Positions 43,860-53,700 are shown, counted from the first letter of the stretch. The stretch is 64,000 bases of DNA from Clostridium thermopalmarium DSM 5974 (GCF_002995795.1 NZ_PVXN01000065.1:1-64000); one strand, 5' to 3'. Notes: generated from the letters alone by a model not told the origin. Program-made: numbers and translations.

Positions 43860-46781
43860 TTTAAATACTTCTTTAAGTTCTTCAAAGACTTCTTTATTTT
43901 CTTTTAATTTAGATGAATTTCCTAAAACACATAAGTAGTTTTTAGACATGCAATCTTTTATCATATCTGCAAAGGCTCTTATATCCTCCTGAGTACATCC
44001 TAAAATTTCATCTCTTTCTTTTTGAAGATCTTCATAAGTAATTTTGCTTAAATAATAAGCTAAAGCTTTCTCTGACTTTGAAGCTGGAGTTAAAGGAGCA
44101 TCTAAACTGCTTATTGTACCTATTATATACTTAGTCATTTCTCTGTCATCTACTGTAAAGTTTTTTAAATATTCTTCTGCTTTATCATAGACCTCTAAGG
44201 TTTCTTTTAAATTAGGATCTCTATAGGAGCCAAAAAACATATTTCCACTTCTTCCAAAGCTTGCAAAAGCACCATAAGCACCTCCGAGAACACGAATTTT
44301 ATTCCACAAATACTCTAAACTTTCTATGGTTCTAAGAACCTGCATACTTCCTTTATACCTATATCCTAACTCTTTATAATTATACCCTTTAACTACATAT
44401 TGGACATTCCCTTGAGTTAACAGACCTTCATTTTTGTTTTTAAATTCAAGATTATATTCTTTTATTTCTAGATTATTATCTCTTAACTTATTTAAGAAGT
44501 TTTCTAAATTCCCTTCTATATCTTTATAACCTTCTTCATCAACAGCAACACTTATAATTAAATTTTTCTTATTGAAAATAGCTCTTTCTACTTCTTGAAG
44601 ATTTTTTATAATTTCATTAACCTTGCTATCAAAATTTCTTTCAAGTTCTTCAACAAATTCATAAAATTCTAGCCCTGATATAAGCTCCTCATATCTTCCA
44701 ACTGGAGAGAAATATGAAAACAATCTGTTTGCAGCTACAATGTGACCTGCATCAAATATGGCCATTTCTAATCGAGATTTCATTTCTTGTATAATCTCTT
44801 TTAATCTTTTCTTATCATCTAACTTTGTTCTTACAAGAATTTCTTCTAAAAGCTCTAACAACTTAGGAACCTTTTCTATCAAAGCTTTTGATTTAACAAT
44901 AAATTTAGGAACATATTCTCCCTTTGTTCCATTTTGTATAAAGGTTGCTGATGAGAATGCAACTCCACCAGTATATATATTTATCTCATTAGCTAAATCA
45001 CTATAGTCATGATTTTCTGTTCCTATTTTTCCTAGTATTCCTGATAAAAGACCTATATAAGGTATGAGTTTTTCTTCTACAGTTCTAGTATCAAACACAA
45101 ACTTTATATAAGCAATTTTATTTGTAAACATGTTATGAAGAAGCAGAGTATTATCTCCTAACCTCATTTCCTTTAAAGGCAGTTTCTCTGCTTTAGGATT
45201 AATATCCTCTAATGAAAGTAACGGTATTTTCTCTAAGTCTTCCTTAGATTCTTCAGATGTTTGTCTTTCTCTAAGAGCAATGGTTCTATTTATCATTTCT
45301 TCTATTTCTTCTTCTGAAAGAGAAGCCTTATACTCTTTTAATTTATTTTTAAGCCTTTCATCTTTCTCCTCTGCAAGACCAGCTTTAGGACTTAAAATGA
45401 GCATTGTACCATGATTTGCATTTATTAAATATTCTTCAATAAGTTTTTCAAAATAATTTGTAGTTAAAGCTGACTTTATTTTAGATAAAGTTTCTTCATA
45501 TTCTAAATAAGTTAATGGGTGTTTGTCATAAAGCCAACTATCCATAGCCTTGATATAATATATCAATCCCTTTGGATAACTTCTGGTATCTTCTTCTCTT
45601 AATTTAAATTCTTTTATATTTATACATGCTTCAATTAACTTTTTATCTATTCCATTTTTCGCAAGAGAGCTTAATGTATCAAAAACTATCTTCTTAAACT
45701 CCTCTTTTTTATTTTCGTTAGAATTCTTCACTATAATGCTAAATACTGGCTGAAGTATTCCATGGTCAAAAAATCCGTATACATCTTTACCAACATTTTT
45801 TTCTATAAGAACCTTTTTTAGAGGCGCTGCTGGTGTTTCTAAAAGAAGATATTCTAATATTTCAAAGGCTAAATATACTTCTGGATTGTTTTCCTTAAAT
45901 CCAAAATTTAAGGTTAAAAATGTTTTATCCTCCCCAGCATTTTCTCTAGCTATTGGATATTCTGCCTTTACTTCTTTTATTTCCCCAAAAGGTTTTTGAT
46001 AATCTATATGAGAATCTATTTCTTTTCTTTCGAATTTACTTAAATACTCTTTATCTATAAATTCAAGTTGTTTTTCTAAATCACCATTTCCATATAAGTA
46101 TATATAACTATTGGATGGATGATAAAATTTTCTATGGAACTCTAAGAATTGTTCCTGCGTTAAATCTGGAATATATTCAGGATCTCCTCCAGATTCTACT
46201 CCATATGTAGTGTCTGGAAATAAGGATTCTTGAATCTTTCTATATAAAATATCCTCTGGTGATGAGAATACTCCTTTCATTTCATTGTATACTACTCCCC
46301 TATAGGTTATTTCATCTTCTTTACTGTTTAGCTCATAATGCCATCCTTCTTGAGCTAATATTTCCGGATATTTATATATATTAGGATAAAAAACCGCATC
46401 TAAGTATACATCCATCAAGTTAAAAAAGTCCTTTTCATTTCTGCTAGCTACAGGATATATTGTTTTATCAGAAAAAGTCATAGCATTTAAAAAAGTATTT
46501 AAAGAGCCTTTAGCAAGTTCAACGAAAGGATCTTTTATAGGAAATTTTCTTGAACCGCATAATACAGAATGCTCCATAATATGAGGCACACCAGTGCTGT
46601 CACTGGGTGGAGTTCTAAATCCTATTGAAAATACCTTATTATCATCATCATTTTGTAAACTCAAAAGTCTTGCACCACTTTTTTTGTGTTCAAATATTCT
46701 GGCTTTAGAGTTTATTTCTTTAACTTCTTTTTCTTCAACCAATTTAAATCCATGATAAACTTCATTTAATTTAAACTCCAT
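43857..46781 (-). CDS. M16C presequence-protease-type metallopeptidase
   Basis: A 974-residue two-half M16C peptidase of the PreP/falcilysin/Cym1 type. The inverted zinc motif is HIMEH (within TGVPHIMEHSVLCGS), with the distal Glu in YRGVVYNEMKGVFSS. The halves are linked by the charged, helical M16C-associated segment (about 470-525). The C-terminal half retains the YRYKGSMQVLRTIESLEYLWNKIR region for substrate contact. It probably degrades peptides in the cytosol and complements the small M16 peptidase at 2.2 kb. Single gene. Confidence 0.92.
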   Translation of the reverse strand: MEFKLNEVYHGFKLVEEKEVKEINSKARIFEHKKSGARLLSLQNDDDNKVFSIGFRTPPSDSTGVPHIMEHSVLCGSRKFPIKDPFVELAKGSLNTFLNAMTFSDKTIYPVASRNEKDFFNLMDVYLDAVFYPNIYKYPEILAQEGWHYELNSKEDEITYRGVVYNEMKGVFSSPEDILYRKIQESLFPDTTYGVESGGDPEYIPDLTQEQFLEFHRKFYHPSNSYIYLYGNGDLEKQLEFIDKEYLSKFERKEIDSHIDYQKPFGEIKEVKAEYPIARENAGEDKTFLTLNFGFKENNPEVYLAFEILEYLLLETPAAPLKKVLIEKNVGKDVYGFFDHGILQPVFSIIVKNSNENKKEEFKKIVFDTLSSLAKNGIDKKLIEACINIKEFKLREEDTRSYPKGLIYYIKAMDSWLYDKHPLTYLEYEETLSKIKSALTTNYFEKLIEEYLINANHGTMLILSPKAGLAEEKDERLKNKLKEYKASLSEEEIEEMINRTIALRERQTSEESKEDLEKIPLLSLEDINPKAEKLPLKEMRLGDNTLLLHNMFTNKIAYIKFVFDTRTVEEKLIPYIGLLSGILGKIGTENHDYSDLANEINIYTGGVAFSSATFIQNGTKGEYVPKFIVKSKALIEKVPKLLELLEEILVRTKLDDKKRLKEIIQEMKSRLEMAIFDAGHIVAANRLFSYFSPVGRYEELISGLEFYEFVEELERNFDSKVNEIIKNLQEVERAIFNKKNLIISVAVDEEGYKDIEGNLENFLNKLRDNNLEIKEYNLEFKNKNEGLLTQGNVQYVVKGYNYKELGYRYKGSMQVLRTIESLEYLWNKIRVLGGAYGAFASFGRSGNMFFGSYRDPNLKETLEVYDKAEEYLKNFTVDDREMTKYIIGTISSLDAPLTPASKSEKALAYYLSKITYEDLQKERDEILGCTQEDIRAFADMIKDCMSKNYLCVLGNSSKLKENKEVFEELKEVFK

Positions 46782-47005
46782 TTAATGTCCTCCTTTATCT
46801 ATGTATGTATTTATATTTTACCAAAATTTTCACGAGAATATTAGATTTTTTAATAAATATAGTATTTCCTTTATTATTTGCTTTATATTAGACTATATTC
46901 TTAAAAGCTTTATATATATTAAAAAGTCAGCTTTATTTTATTATGTATTTGGGTATATAATAATTATTATTAACTGCGAATTTTAAACTATAGAGGGGTG
47001 ATATA

Positions 47006-47842
47006 ATGTACATTAAAGGAGACCTTCATCTTCACACTACTTCATCGGATGGCAGATTATCCCCTAGTGAACTGGTGAACTTAGCTAAAAATAAAGGATT
47101 AGATGTTATAGCTATAACTGATCATGATAATACCTTTGGGGTAGAAGAGGGTATAAGAGAAGGAAATAGCATTGGAATTAAGGTCATTCCTGGTATTGAG
47201 TTGTCTACTAGATATAATGATGAAAGCATTCATATATTAGGTTATTTTAGAGATAATTCTTTCAAGTCAGATTACTTTCAAAATTATTTAAAAGAAATAC
47301 AAGATTATAGAATAGTTAGAGCTGAAAAAATAGTAAACAATTTAAAAAAGTTTTTTAATATAGAATTAAACTTTCAAAAGTTGCTTCATGCTAATCACAG
47401 CGTAATTGCAAGACCTCATATAGCTAAAGCTATAATAGATGCTGGATATCCTTATGATTTTAAATATATTTTCAATAAATTTTTAAGCTCTGACAGTCCT
47501 GCTTATGTTCCAAATAAAAGAATTAGCATAGCTGAAGGAATTGAAATTTTAAAATCTGTTAAAGCCGTTATAAGCCTTGCCCACCCTACATTAATAAAAA
47601 AATCTCCAGTAGAGGAAATTATAAAACAAGATTTTGATTGCATAGAAGCAGTTTACCCTCTTAATAAGGAAGGCGAAGAAGAATTTTTTAGATATCTAGC
47701 TAAAAAGTACAAGAAAATAATTACTGCTGGTTCTGATTATCACGGTGTTGGTGAAGAAGATCATAAACATGGATATATTGGAACCTCTACATTAATAGGT
47801 GAAGAACTTAATATATTTTTAGAAAAATTAAAGCCCCTATAA
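47006..47842 (+). CDS. PHP-domain phosphoesterase
   Basis: A 278-residue PHP protein. Metal-binding motifs are GDLHLHTTSSDGRLSP, ITDHDNTFG, PGIELS, ISLAHP and AGSDYHG. The closest characterised relatives are RNase AM/YciV-type enzymes acting on 3',5'-bisphosphorylated nucleotides and short RNA 5' ends. AGGGGTGATATA precedes the ATG. The stretch upstream (46782-47005) holds only an A+T-rich non-gene frame. Confidence 0.88.
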   Translation: MYIKGDLHLHTTSSDGRLSPSELVNLAKNKGLDVIAITDHDNTFGVEEGIREGNSIGIKVIPGIELSTRYNDESIHILGYFRDNSFKSDYFQNYLKEIQDYRIVRAEKIVNNLKKFFNIELNFQKLLHANHSVIARPHIAKAIIDAGYPYDFKYIFNKFLSSDSPAYVPNKRISIAEGIEILKSVKAVISLAHPTLIKKSPVEEIIKQDFDCIEAVYPLNKEGEEEFFRYLAKKYKKIITAGSDYHGVGEEDHKHGYIGTSTLIGEELNIFLEKLKPL

Positions 47843-47857
47843 ACATAGAGGCTTTAG
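47828..47857. terminator. Bidirectional terminator, PHP gene and aminopeptidase
   Basis: TAAAGCCCCTAT/ATAGAGGCTTTA arms with loop AAAC; the PHP stop codon lies inside the hairpin. Confidence 0.85.
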
Positions 47858-47860
47858 CTT

Positions 47861-49279
47861 TTAGGCTTCTTTTAAGAAAGCATCATAGGCTCTCATTGTT
47901 TCGTATACGTCTGCTTTAGATACAACTTCCCATGGTGCATGCATATTTTGAACAGCAACTCCACAATCTATAACTTCCATTCCGTACTGAGCAAGAATAT
48001 AAGCTATAGTTCCACCACCACCTTGATCAACCTTTCCAAGCTCAGCAGTTTGCCATGTAACATTGTGCTTATCCATTATAGCTCTAATCTGACCTACAAA
48101 TTCTGCATTAGCATCATTTGAACCAGATTTTCCTCTAGCGCCTGTATATTTATTAAACACAACTCCTTTTCCAAAGTAAGCTGAATTTCTCTTCTCCATT
48201 ACTGATGGATAGTTTGGATCAAAAGCCGCACTTACATCTGATGATAACATTTTTGAATTTGCAAGAGCACGTCTAAATCTCAATTCATTAAATCCTTCTT
48301 TAAGCTCCATAACTTCAGCTACTGTATTCTCGAAGAATCTTGATTGCATTCCTGTTGCTCCAACACTTCCTATTTCTTCTTTATCAACTAGCAAAGTAAC
48401 ACAAGTTTTTGTTGGGTTATTAACCTGTAACATAGCTTCAAAAGAAGTATAAGCACATACTCTATCATCATGCCCATAGGCCATAACCATGCTTCTATCA
48501 AGTCCATAATGTCTTGCACGTCCTGCTGGTACAACTTCAAGTTCAGCAGATACAAAATCTTCTTCATCTATGCCATATTTATCATTTAATAGTCTTAGTA
48601 TGTTTTGTTTTACCCTGTTTTTAGCTTCTTTATCTTTTATAGGCATGCTTCCTACTAATATATTTAAATCTTCTCCCTCAATTCCTTTAGCTAATTTTTT
48701 TTCCATTTGGTTTGCAGCCAAATGAATTAAAAGGTCAGAAATTCCTATAACTGGATCATTATCATCTTCTCCTATAACTACATTTACAATGCTTCCATCT
48801 TTTTTAGCAAAGACTCCATGGATGGCAAGAGGTATTGTTACCCATTGATATTTTTTAACTCCACCATAATAGTGAGTATCAAGCATAGCTAAATCCGTAT
48901 CTTCATATAATGGATTTTGTTTTAAATCTAACCTTGGAGAATCTACATGAGCTCCTAATATTCTCATACCTTTTTCTAGGGGTTCACTTCCTACTACAAA
49001 CATAGCTAAAGTCTTATCCATATTATTTGCATAGACCTTATCTCCAGCTTTTAACTTACCATTTTCTTTTATAATATCTTCAAGATTCCTATATCCTTTT
49101 TTCTCTGCTATAGCAATAAATTCTCTTACGCATTCCCTTTCAGTCTTACATTTTGACATAAAATCTATGTATCTATCATTTAATGCAAATACCTTTTCTA
49201 AATCTTCTTTAGAGTATTTATCCCAAGCATAATCATAGTTTTTTTCTAATGAATTCTTTATATTCTTTTTTGATGACAT
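47861..49279 (-). CDS. apeB: M18 family aminopeptidase
   Basis: A 472-residue zinc aminopeptidase of the M18 (aminopeptidase I) family. Metal and catalytic motifs are GAHVDSPRLDLK, KEEIGSVGATGMQ, YPSVMEKRNSAYFGKG-type C-terminal residues and CGVAVQNMHAPWEVVSKAD. M18 enzymes prefer acidic or neutral N-terminal residues and form dodecamers. No signal peptide, so cytosolic peptide turnover is expected. The symbol follows common practice for such M18 genes. Confidence 0.93.
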   Translation of the reverse strand: MSSKKNIKNSLEKNYDYAWDKYSKEDLEKVFALNDRYIDFMSKCKTERECVREFIAIAEKKGYRNLEDIIKENGKLKAGDKVYANNMDKTLAMFVVGSEPLEKGMRILGAHVDSPRLDLKQNPLYEDTDLAMLDTHYYGGVKKYQWVTIPLAIHGVFAKKDGSIVNVVIGEDDNDPVIGISDLLIHLAANQMEKKLAKGIEGEDLNILVGSMPIKDKEAKNRVKQNILRLLNDKYGIDEEDFVSAELEVVPAGRARHYGLDRSMVMAYGHDDRVCAYTSFEAMLQVNNPTKTCVTLLVDKEEIGSVGATGMQSRFFENTVAEVMELKEGFNELRFRRALANSKMLSSDVSAAFDPNYPSVMEKRNSAYFGKGVVFNKYTGARGKSGSNDANAEFVGQIRAIMDKHNVTWQTAELGKVDQGGGGTIAYILAQYGMEVIDCGVAVQNMHAPWEVVSKADVYETMRAYDAFLKEA

Positions 49280-49405
49280 ATACTTTCCCCCTATATATAT
49301 AATTTATTGCATCTTTTGCCCTATTGGGTTCAAAATTCATTATATCACAAAACTTAGGATTTCAAAAACAACTCATGAAACCCAACTTATTATTGTTATT
49401 ATTAT

Positions 49406-50347
49406 TTATAACCATCTTTTTCTCTTAAATACGTATATAAGGATTCCAGATATAACTATCATTATTAGAACTATATAATAATATCCATAGGGAGACTCGC
49501 TAAATGGCATTTTTTCAAAATTCATCCCATGCATACTTGTTAGCAAATTTAATGGTAAAAATATACTCGTTATTATAGTAAATATTTTCATTAAGTCATT
49601 AGTTTTATTGGCTATTTCAGATTCAAAAGCTTCCCTTACAAGAGCTAAATCTTGAACTAAACTTTCTAAAGTAGACATGAGCTTATTTATTTTTACATTG
49701 ATGTTCTTAAAATGTTCTATATCCTTTTCTTCTATTATAGAATTATCATTGCTAGCTAAGCTGTCCCCTACATATCTTAAAGGATTCAAGTATTTTCTAA
49801 GTTTATATAATTGTCTTCTCAAATGAATTAATTCATCTGCCTGCTCATGGGAAGGATTTTTTAAGATAGCCAATTCTATTTCATCTGCCTTTGCTTCTAT
49901 TTTAGCTATTATATTGTAATTTTTAACTATTATCCTGTCTAAAATATAATAAAGAACCATGGCTGGCGTAGGATTATTTTTCAGCATAAAACAATTTTTC
50001 ATTTCATTTATATCTTGAATAAAGTCTTTTATTATGCTTATATCTTCATCACAGATAGTGATTATATAATCTCTGCTTACGTACATATGTAAATTTCTAC
50101 TTTTCACTATGGAATTCTTGTATCCTAATATGTTAAAACTTAAAAACATATATCCATCAAAAAAAATTATTTTAGATGAATTGCTTCCTAAATTTGAAAC
50201 TAAATTAACACTTTCTTCATCCAAAACAATTTTTTTCTTAATCTCATCTATCTCATTCTTATTTATTAATATCCAGTAATTGCTTTTTCCTACTCTCCAT
50301 TCATCATCTGTCTCTTTAAAATCATCCAGAATATCTAGAACCTGCAT
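49406..50347 (-). CDS. corA: CorA-family magnesium/divalent metal transporter
   Basis: A CorA-type channel of about 313 residues. It has a large N-terminal cytosolic alpha/beta domain, a long helix (about 180-250) and two C-terminal membrane helices joined by the selectivity loop GMNFEKMP followed by YGYYY. The C-terminus is basic (FKRKRWL). Ion specificity cannot be told beyond the GMN motif. AAGGATTGTGATTTT favours this ATG; another in-frame ATG ten codons upstream (50377) has no clear ribosome site. Confidence 0.88.
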   Translation of the reverse strand: MQVLDILDDFKETDDEWRVGKSNYWILINKNEIDEIKKKIVLDEESVNLVSNLGSNSSKIIFFDGYMFLSFNILGYKNSIVKSRNLHMYVSRDYIITICDEDISIIKDFIQDINEMKNCFMLKNNPTPAMVLYYILDRIIVKNYNIIAKIEAKADEIELAILKNPSHEQADELIHLRRQLYKLRKYLNPLRYVGDSLASNDNSIIEEKDIEHFKNINVKINKLMSTLESLVQDLALVREAFESEIANKTNDLMKIFTIITSIFLPLNLLTSMHGMNFEKMPFSESPYGYYYIVLIMIVISGILIYVFKRKRWL

Positions 50348-50399
50348 AAAATCACAATCCTTATAGAAGATACTCATTCTTGATACTATTATGCTTATT

Positions 50400-50942
50400 T
50401 TAGTTTGTTATTATTCCATCAATTCTGATATCATGTTCTTCCATAGGGACCTCATCAAAAATTTGAAAGTCATAAGCTAATGCTATTTTTAATGCATTCT
50501 CCCTTACATTTTTTAAAAATCTATCATAAAAAGCTCCTCCATAGCCTACCCTTCCTCCATTTTTATCAAAGGCTACTCCAGGCATCAAAATTAAATCTAT
50601 ATCTTTTTCATTTACTTCATTTTCAAAACTTTCAGGTTCTAAAATATTATAAGCTCCTTCTTCTAATTCTTCGAAAGATTTTATTTCAACTGCTCTAAAC
50701 CCTTCTTTTATTGAAATTATCTTAGGTACACAAATTCTCTTATTGTGATTTAATGCATATTTAATAATTCTATGGGTATCCACTTCTCCTTCAAAACTAA
50801 CATAAACAAAGATTAATTTTGCATTTTTATAAGCTTCACTTTCTAATACTTTATTAAATATAATGTCATCCATCTTTTCTTTGGCTTTTTTAGGAATGGA
50901 TTTTCTTTTTTCTTTAACTATTTCCCTTATTGTATTTTTCAA
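50400..50942 (-). CDS. 5-formyltetrahydrofolate cyclo-ligase
   Basis: A 180-residue enzyme converting 5-formyl-THF to 5,10-methenyl-THF with ATP. The N-terminal REIVKEKRKSIPKK, the central FVYVSFEGEVDT and the C-terminal VGYGGAFYDRFLK are diagnostic. The start is TTG, 29 bp inside the 3' end of hprK, with GGAGG of the hprK frame as its likely ribosome site. Confidence 0.92.
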   Translation of the reverse strand: MKNTIREIVKEKRKSIPKKAKEKMDDIIFNKVLESEAYKNAKLIFVYVSFEGEVDTHRIIKYALNHNKRICVPKIISIKEGFRAVEIKSFEELEEGAYNILEPESFENEVNEKDIDLILMPGVAFDKNGGRVGYGGAFYDRFLKNVRENALKIALAYDFQIFDEVPMEEHDIRIDGIITN

Positions 50943-51849
50943 TTTTCATCATTTCCTCCATTCTCTTATCAATAGTTTCTACCGGAGATACTTTGGAAAC
51001 TAAACTGTATCTATAATTTGCAGCAGCTGCCTCTATTATAACTGCAATATTTCTTCCAGGTCTTATGGGAATAGTTATCTTTCTCACTGGAACATTTAAT
51101 ATTTCTACATAATCTTCATCTAAACCTAATCTATCATAGTTCTGTTCTTCTCTCCATTGTTCTAAATATATTATAATATCTATGGTTTTTTCCTCCAAAA
51201 CAGAACTAAGTCCATAAAGTGCTGGCACATCTATTATTCCCATACCTCTAACTTCCATCATTCCTGATGTTATATGAGGCGCTGTTCCATGGAGCTCTCC
51301 ATCTATTTCCTTTATATCTACAGCATCATCCGCAACTAATCTATGTCCCCTTTTGATTAACTCCAAAGCAGTTTCTGTCTTACCTATACCGCTTTCTCCA
51401 GTTATTAATATTCCTATACCATATACATCAAGCAAAACTCCATGTACCCTGGTTTCTGGAGCTAATTTTGCATCTAAATAGTTTTTTAACCTAGTTACAA
51501 CTTGGGTAGTTAAAAGATTAGTTCTCAATACCCATCTATTATTTAATTTAGCATTTTCTATAAGCTCTTTATGAGGTTCTAATCCTCTTGCTATGATTAT
51601 GCATGGAGTTTCAAACTGAAAAAACTTCTTCATTCTTTTCTTTATAATCTCTTCTGGCATGTTATCTATAAAACTCCACTCTGCTTTTCCTATTAATTGA
51701 ACCCTTGAATTTGCAAAATAACTATAAAATCCTGCAAACTGAAGCCCCGGTCTATTTATATCACTGGTTTTTATTTCTGTATTCCTTTTCCCTTCAATTA
51801 GCACTTCAAAATTTAAATCTCTTATTAAGTCTTCTACTGTTATCTTCAT
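50914..51849 (-). CDS. hprK: HPr kinase/phosphorylase
   Basis: A 311-residue bifunctional enzyme that phosphorylates and dephosphorylates HPr at Ser46, controlling carbon catabolite repression through CcpA. The P-loop is GESGIGKTETALE, the acidic residue DDAVDIKE follows, and the HprK signature runs EVRGMGIIDVPALYG. The N-terminal domain (about 1-130) is of the usual HprK type. Presence implies a CcpA/HPr network in this organism. Confidence 0.95.
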   Translation of the reverse strand: MKITVEDLIRDLNFEVLIEGKRNTEIKTSDINRPGLQFAGFYSYFANSRVQLIGKAEWSFIDNMPEEIIKKRMKKFFQFETPCIIIARGLEPHKELIENAKLNNRWVLRTNLLTTQVVTRLKNYLDAKLAPETRVHGVLLDVYGIGILITGESGIGKTETALELIKRGHRLVADDAVDIKEIDGELHGTAPHITSGMMEVRGMGIIDVPALYGLSSVLEEKTIDIIIYLEQWREEQNYDRLGLDEDYVEILNVPVRKITIPIRPGRNIAVIIEAAAANYRYSLVSKVSPVETIDKRMEEMMKIEKYNKGNS

Positions 51850-51947
51850 TGTCTTCTCTTTACCCCTTTGTAATGATGTTATAGATTTGATTAATCTTTT
51901 TATTAATATAATATTTTACATTATAATAGGAATTTTATCCATAACAG

Positions 51948-51980
51948 AATTTAATAAAATTGCGATACAATTTTATTAAA
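51948..51980. other. Hairpin beside repeat copy 3
   Basis: TTTAATAAAATTG/CAATTTTATTAAA with loop CGATA is a perfect stem lying between hprK and the palindromic repeat. No T run follows, so it is not an obvious terminator. A shorter AAAATTG/CAATTTT hairpin also borders repeat copy 1. Confidence 0.5.
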
Positions 51981-51982
51981 TA

Positions 51983-52137
51983 TAACATAATGCATGAGAT
52001 TTGCATTTAGAAAAGCTTCACTTCGCAAAAAAGCTCTAATATTTCTAACTTTAAAACTCCTAAACCTTCTAAGCTCGCTATCACTCAGACAATAGAAGGT
52101 TCTTACGGTGTTTTAAATCCAGAAATAAAGAGCTTGT
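51983..52137 (-). repeat. Palindromic repeat element, copy 3, truncated
   Basis: About 150 bp corresponding to one outer arm, the centre and the start of the second arm of the element at 57.3 kb: AACATAATGCATGAGATTTGCATTT, AAGCTTCACTTCGC, AGCTCTAATATTTCTAAC, then AATAGAAGGTTCTTACGGTG and AATAAAGAGCTT. The rest of the second arm and the ~90-bp tail are absent; the glpX terminator begins seven bases later. Confidence 0.82.
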
Positions 52138-52143
52138 ATAGAT

Positions 52144-52173
52144 AAAAAACTTGCAATTATATGCAAGTTTTTT
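52144..52173. terminator. glpX terminator
   Basis: AAAAAACTTGCA/TGCAAGTTTTTT with loop ATTATA, 12 bp past the glpX stop codon. Confidence 0.92.
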
Positions 52174-52184
52174 ATGTGATGACT

Positions 52185-53153
52185 TTATATTAAACTGCTT
52201 TTATTAATATGATGGATGGTTTCTACAAATCTTATGGTTCCTGTCTTTGATCTCATTACTACAGAATGAGTAGTTGCTATATCATTCCTTGAAAATACAA
52301 CACCTTTTAATAAATCACTGTCTGTTAGGGCTGTAGCTGCGAAGTATACATCATCAGTTCTAACTAAATCATCTATGGTCAAAACTTTTTCAACATCATC
52401 AATTCCCATGGATATACATCTTTTTATTTCTTTTTCATTTTGAGGCTGAAGCAATGCTTGCATTTCTCCTCCCATACATTTTATAGCAGCAGCTGCTATA
52501 ACTCCTTCAGGTGCTCCTCCAGTTCCCATCATTAAATCTATTCCAGTATTTTCAAAACCACAAGCTAAAATAGCAGCAACGTCTCCTTCTCCAAATAGCT
52601 TTACTCTTGCTCCTACTTCCCTGGCTTGCTCTACAATATAGTTATGTCTTTCCCTTTCTTGAACTATAATTGTAAGCTCAGTTACGTCTTTACCTAATGC
52701 TTTAGCTACATTTATAATATTTTCCTTAGGTGACTTATTTATATCTATAGCACCCTTAGCTCCTGCTCCCACTGCTATCTTTTTCATATACATATCTGGA
52801 GCGTGAAGCAAACTTCCTTCTGGCCCCATAGCTACAACAGCAATAGAATTCGGAAGTCCTTTTGCAATAAGAACAGTACCGTCTACAGGATCTACAGCTA
52901 TATCCATTTTAGGCATATCTTCATGCCAAAGTCCTACTTTTTGTCCTATATACAGCATAGGAGCTTCATCCATTTCTCCTTCTCCGATTACTACCTTCCC
53001 TCTTATTGGCATCATATTAAAAGCTTTTTCCATTCCATCTACTGCCGCCTGATCTGCTGCATTCTTATCTCCTCTTCCCATAAGCTTAGCTCCATTTAAA
53101 GCTGCTGCTTCTGTTACCCTAACCAATCCCATAGCTATATCTATATTGTACAT
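52185..53153 (-). CDS. glpX: Class II fructose-1,6-bisphosphatase GlpX
   Basis: A 322-residue enzyme that dephosphorylates fructose-1,6-bisphosphate in gluconeogenesis. Metal and substrate motifs are GRGDKNAADQAAVDGM, IGEGEMDEAPMLYIG, DPVDGTVLIAKGLPNSIAV and GTGGAPEGVIAAAAI. GGAGGGTTAAGAA precedes the ATG. Monocistronic. Confidence 0.96.
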   Translation of the reverse strand: MYNIDIAMGLVRVTEAAALNGAKLMGRGDKNAADQAAVDGMEKAFNMMPIRGKVVIGEGEMDEAPMLYIGQKVGLWHEDMPKMDIAVDPVDGTVLIAKGLPNSIAVVAMGPEGSLLHAPDMYMKKIAVGAGAKGAIDINKSPKENIINVAKALGKDVTELTIIVQERERHNYIVEQAREVGARVKLFGEGDVAAILACGFENTGIDLMMGTGGAPEGVIAAAAIKCMGGEMQALLQPQNEKEIKRCISMGIDDVEKVLTIDDLVRTDDVYFAATALTDSDLLKGVVFSRNDIATTHSVVMRSKTGTIRFVETIHHINKSSLI

Positions 53154-53492
53154 TTCTTAACCCTCCATATTTATATCACAGTTAATCAAAACCATATTAT
53201 TCTTTATCATTTTTAAATAATATTGTAGCACTTAGTATTAAAATGCCTTAATTATTATAACACATATATTGTATTATTCAAGATTATTATAGAAATATTT
53301 ATACGTATACATTAAATTTTTCTACTTACAAATATTATAATTTTATAAAATAATTTAATGTGCTAATTTAAATCACTCTTATATACTATATTGTAATAAT
53401 TGCTTATTTTTTCTTCCAATTAGATTTGTTAACATTTTTTGAGATATATGATACTATATATTTATTATAAAATGAGAGGTAGATAGTAAATC
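53154..53492. other. Gene-free A+T-rich stretch between divergent genes
   Basis: This 339-bp gap separates glpX from the divergent Spo0E-like gene. It is very A+T-rich, with no frame, repeat or hairpin that I can support. It must hold promoters for both genes. On the plus strand TTGTTA and a TGATACTAT stretch near 53430-53455 could be one, but the match is weak. Confidence 0.35.
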
Positions 53493-53651
53493 ATGGAAGA
53501 GACATTAAAAACTTTAGATGAAAGAATTCAGTATTGGAGAGAAAGACTAAATAGCCTTTTATATTTAAATAGTCCATTAGAGGATGAAGTTTTAAATTGC
53601 AGCAGACATTTAGATAAACTTCTAGTAGAATACGAAAAGCGTAAACAATGA
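53493..53651 (+). CDS. Spo0E-like sporulation regulatory peptide
   Basis: A 52-residue protein with the helix-turn-helix hairpin and the C-terminal CSRHLDKLLVEYEK, which matches the Spo0E-family motif (S-x-x-L-D-x-L-I/L-x-x-Y). Spo0E peptides dephosphorylate Spo0A~P and so restrain sporulation; clostridial members are less well studied. The N-terminal helix (LDERIQYWRERLNSLLY) fits the family. GAGAGGTAGATAG lies upstream. It is short enough to escape gene callers. Confidence 0.8.
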   Translation: MEETLKTLDERIQYWRERLNSLLYLNSPLEDEVLNCSRHLDKLLVEYEKRKQ

Positions 53652-53661
53652 GTTTAGATCA

Positions 53662-53695
53662 AAAGCACAAGCTTTACTATAAAGCCTGTGCTTAA
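53662..53695. terminator. Terminator between Spo0E-like gene and acidic gene
   Basis: AAGCACAaGCTTTA and TAAAGCcTGTGCTT arms, between convergent stop codons. Confidence 0.8.
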
Positions 53696-53700
53696 ACTAT

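Noticed and set aside
46801-46986. 61-codon hydrophobic plus-strand frame upstream of the PHP gene
   Set aside because: No ribosome site, pure A+T-rich composition, and it lies in the promoter stretch of two divergent genes.
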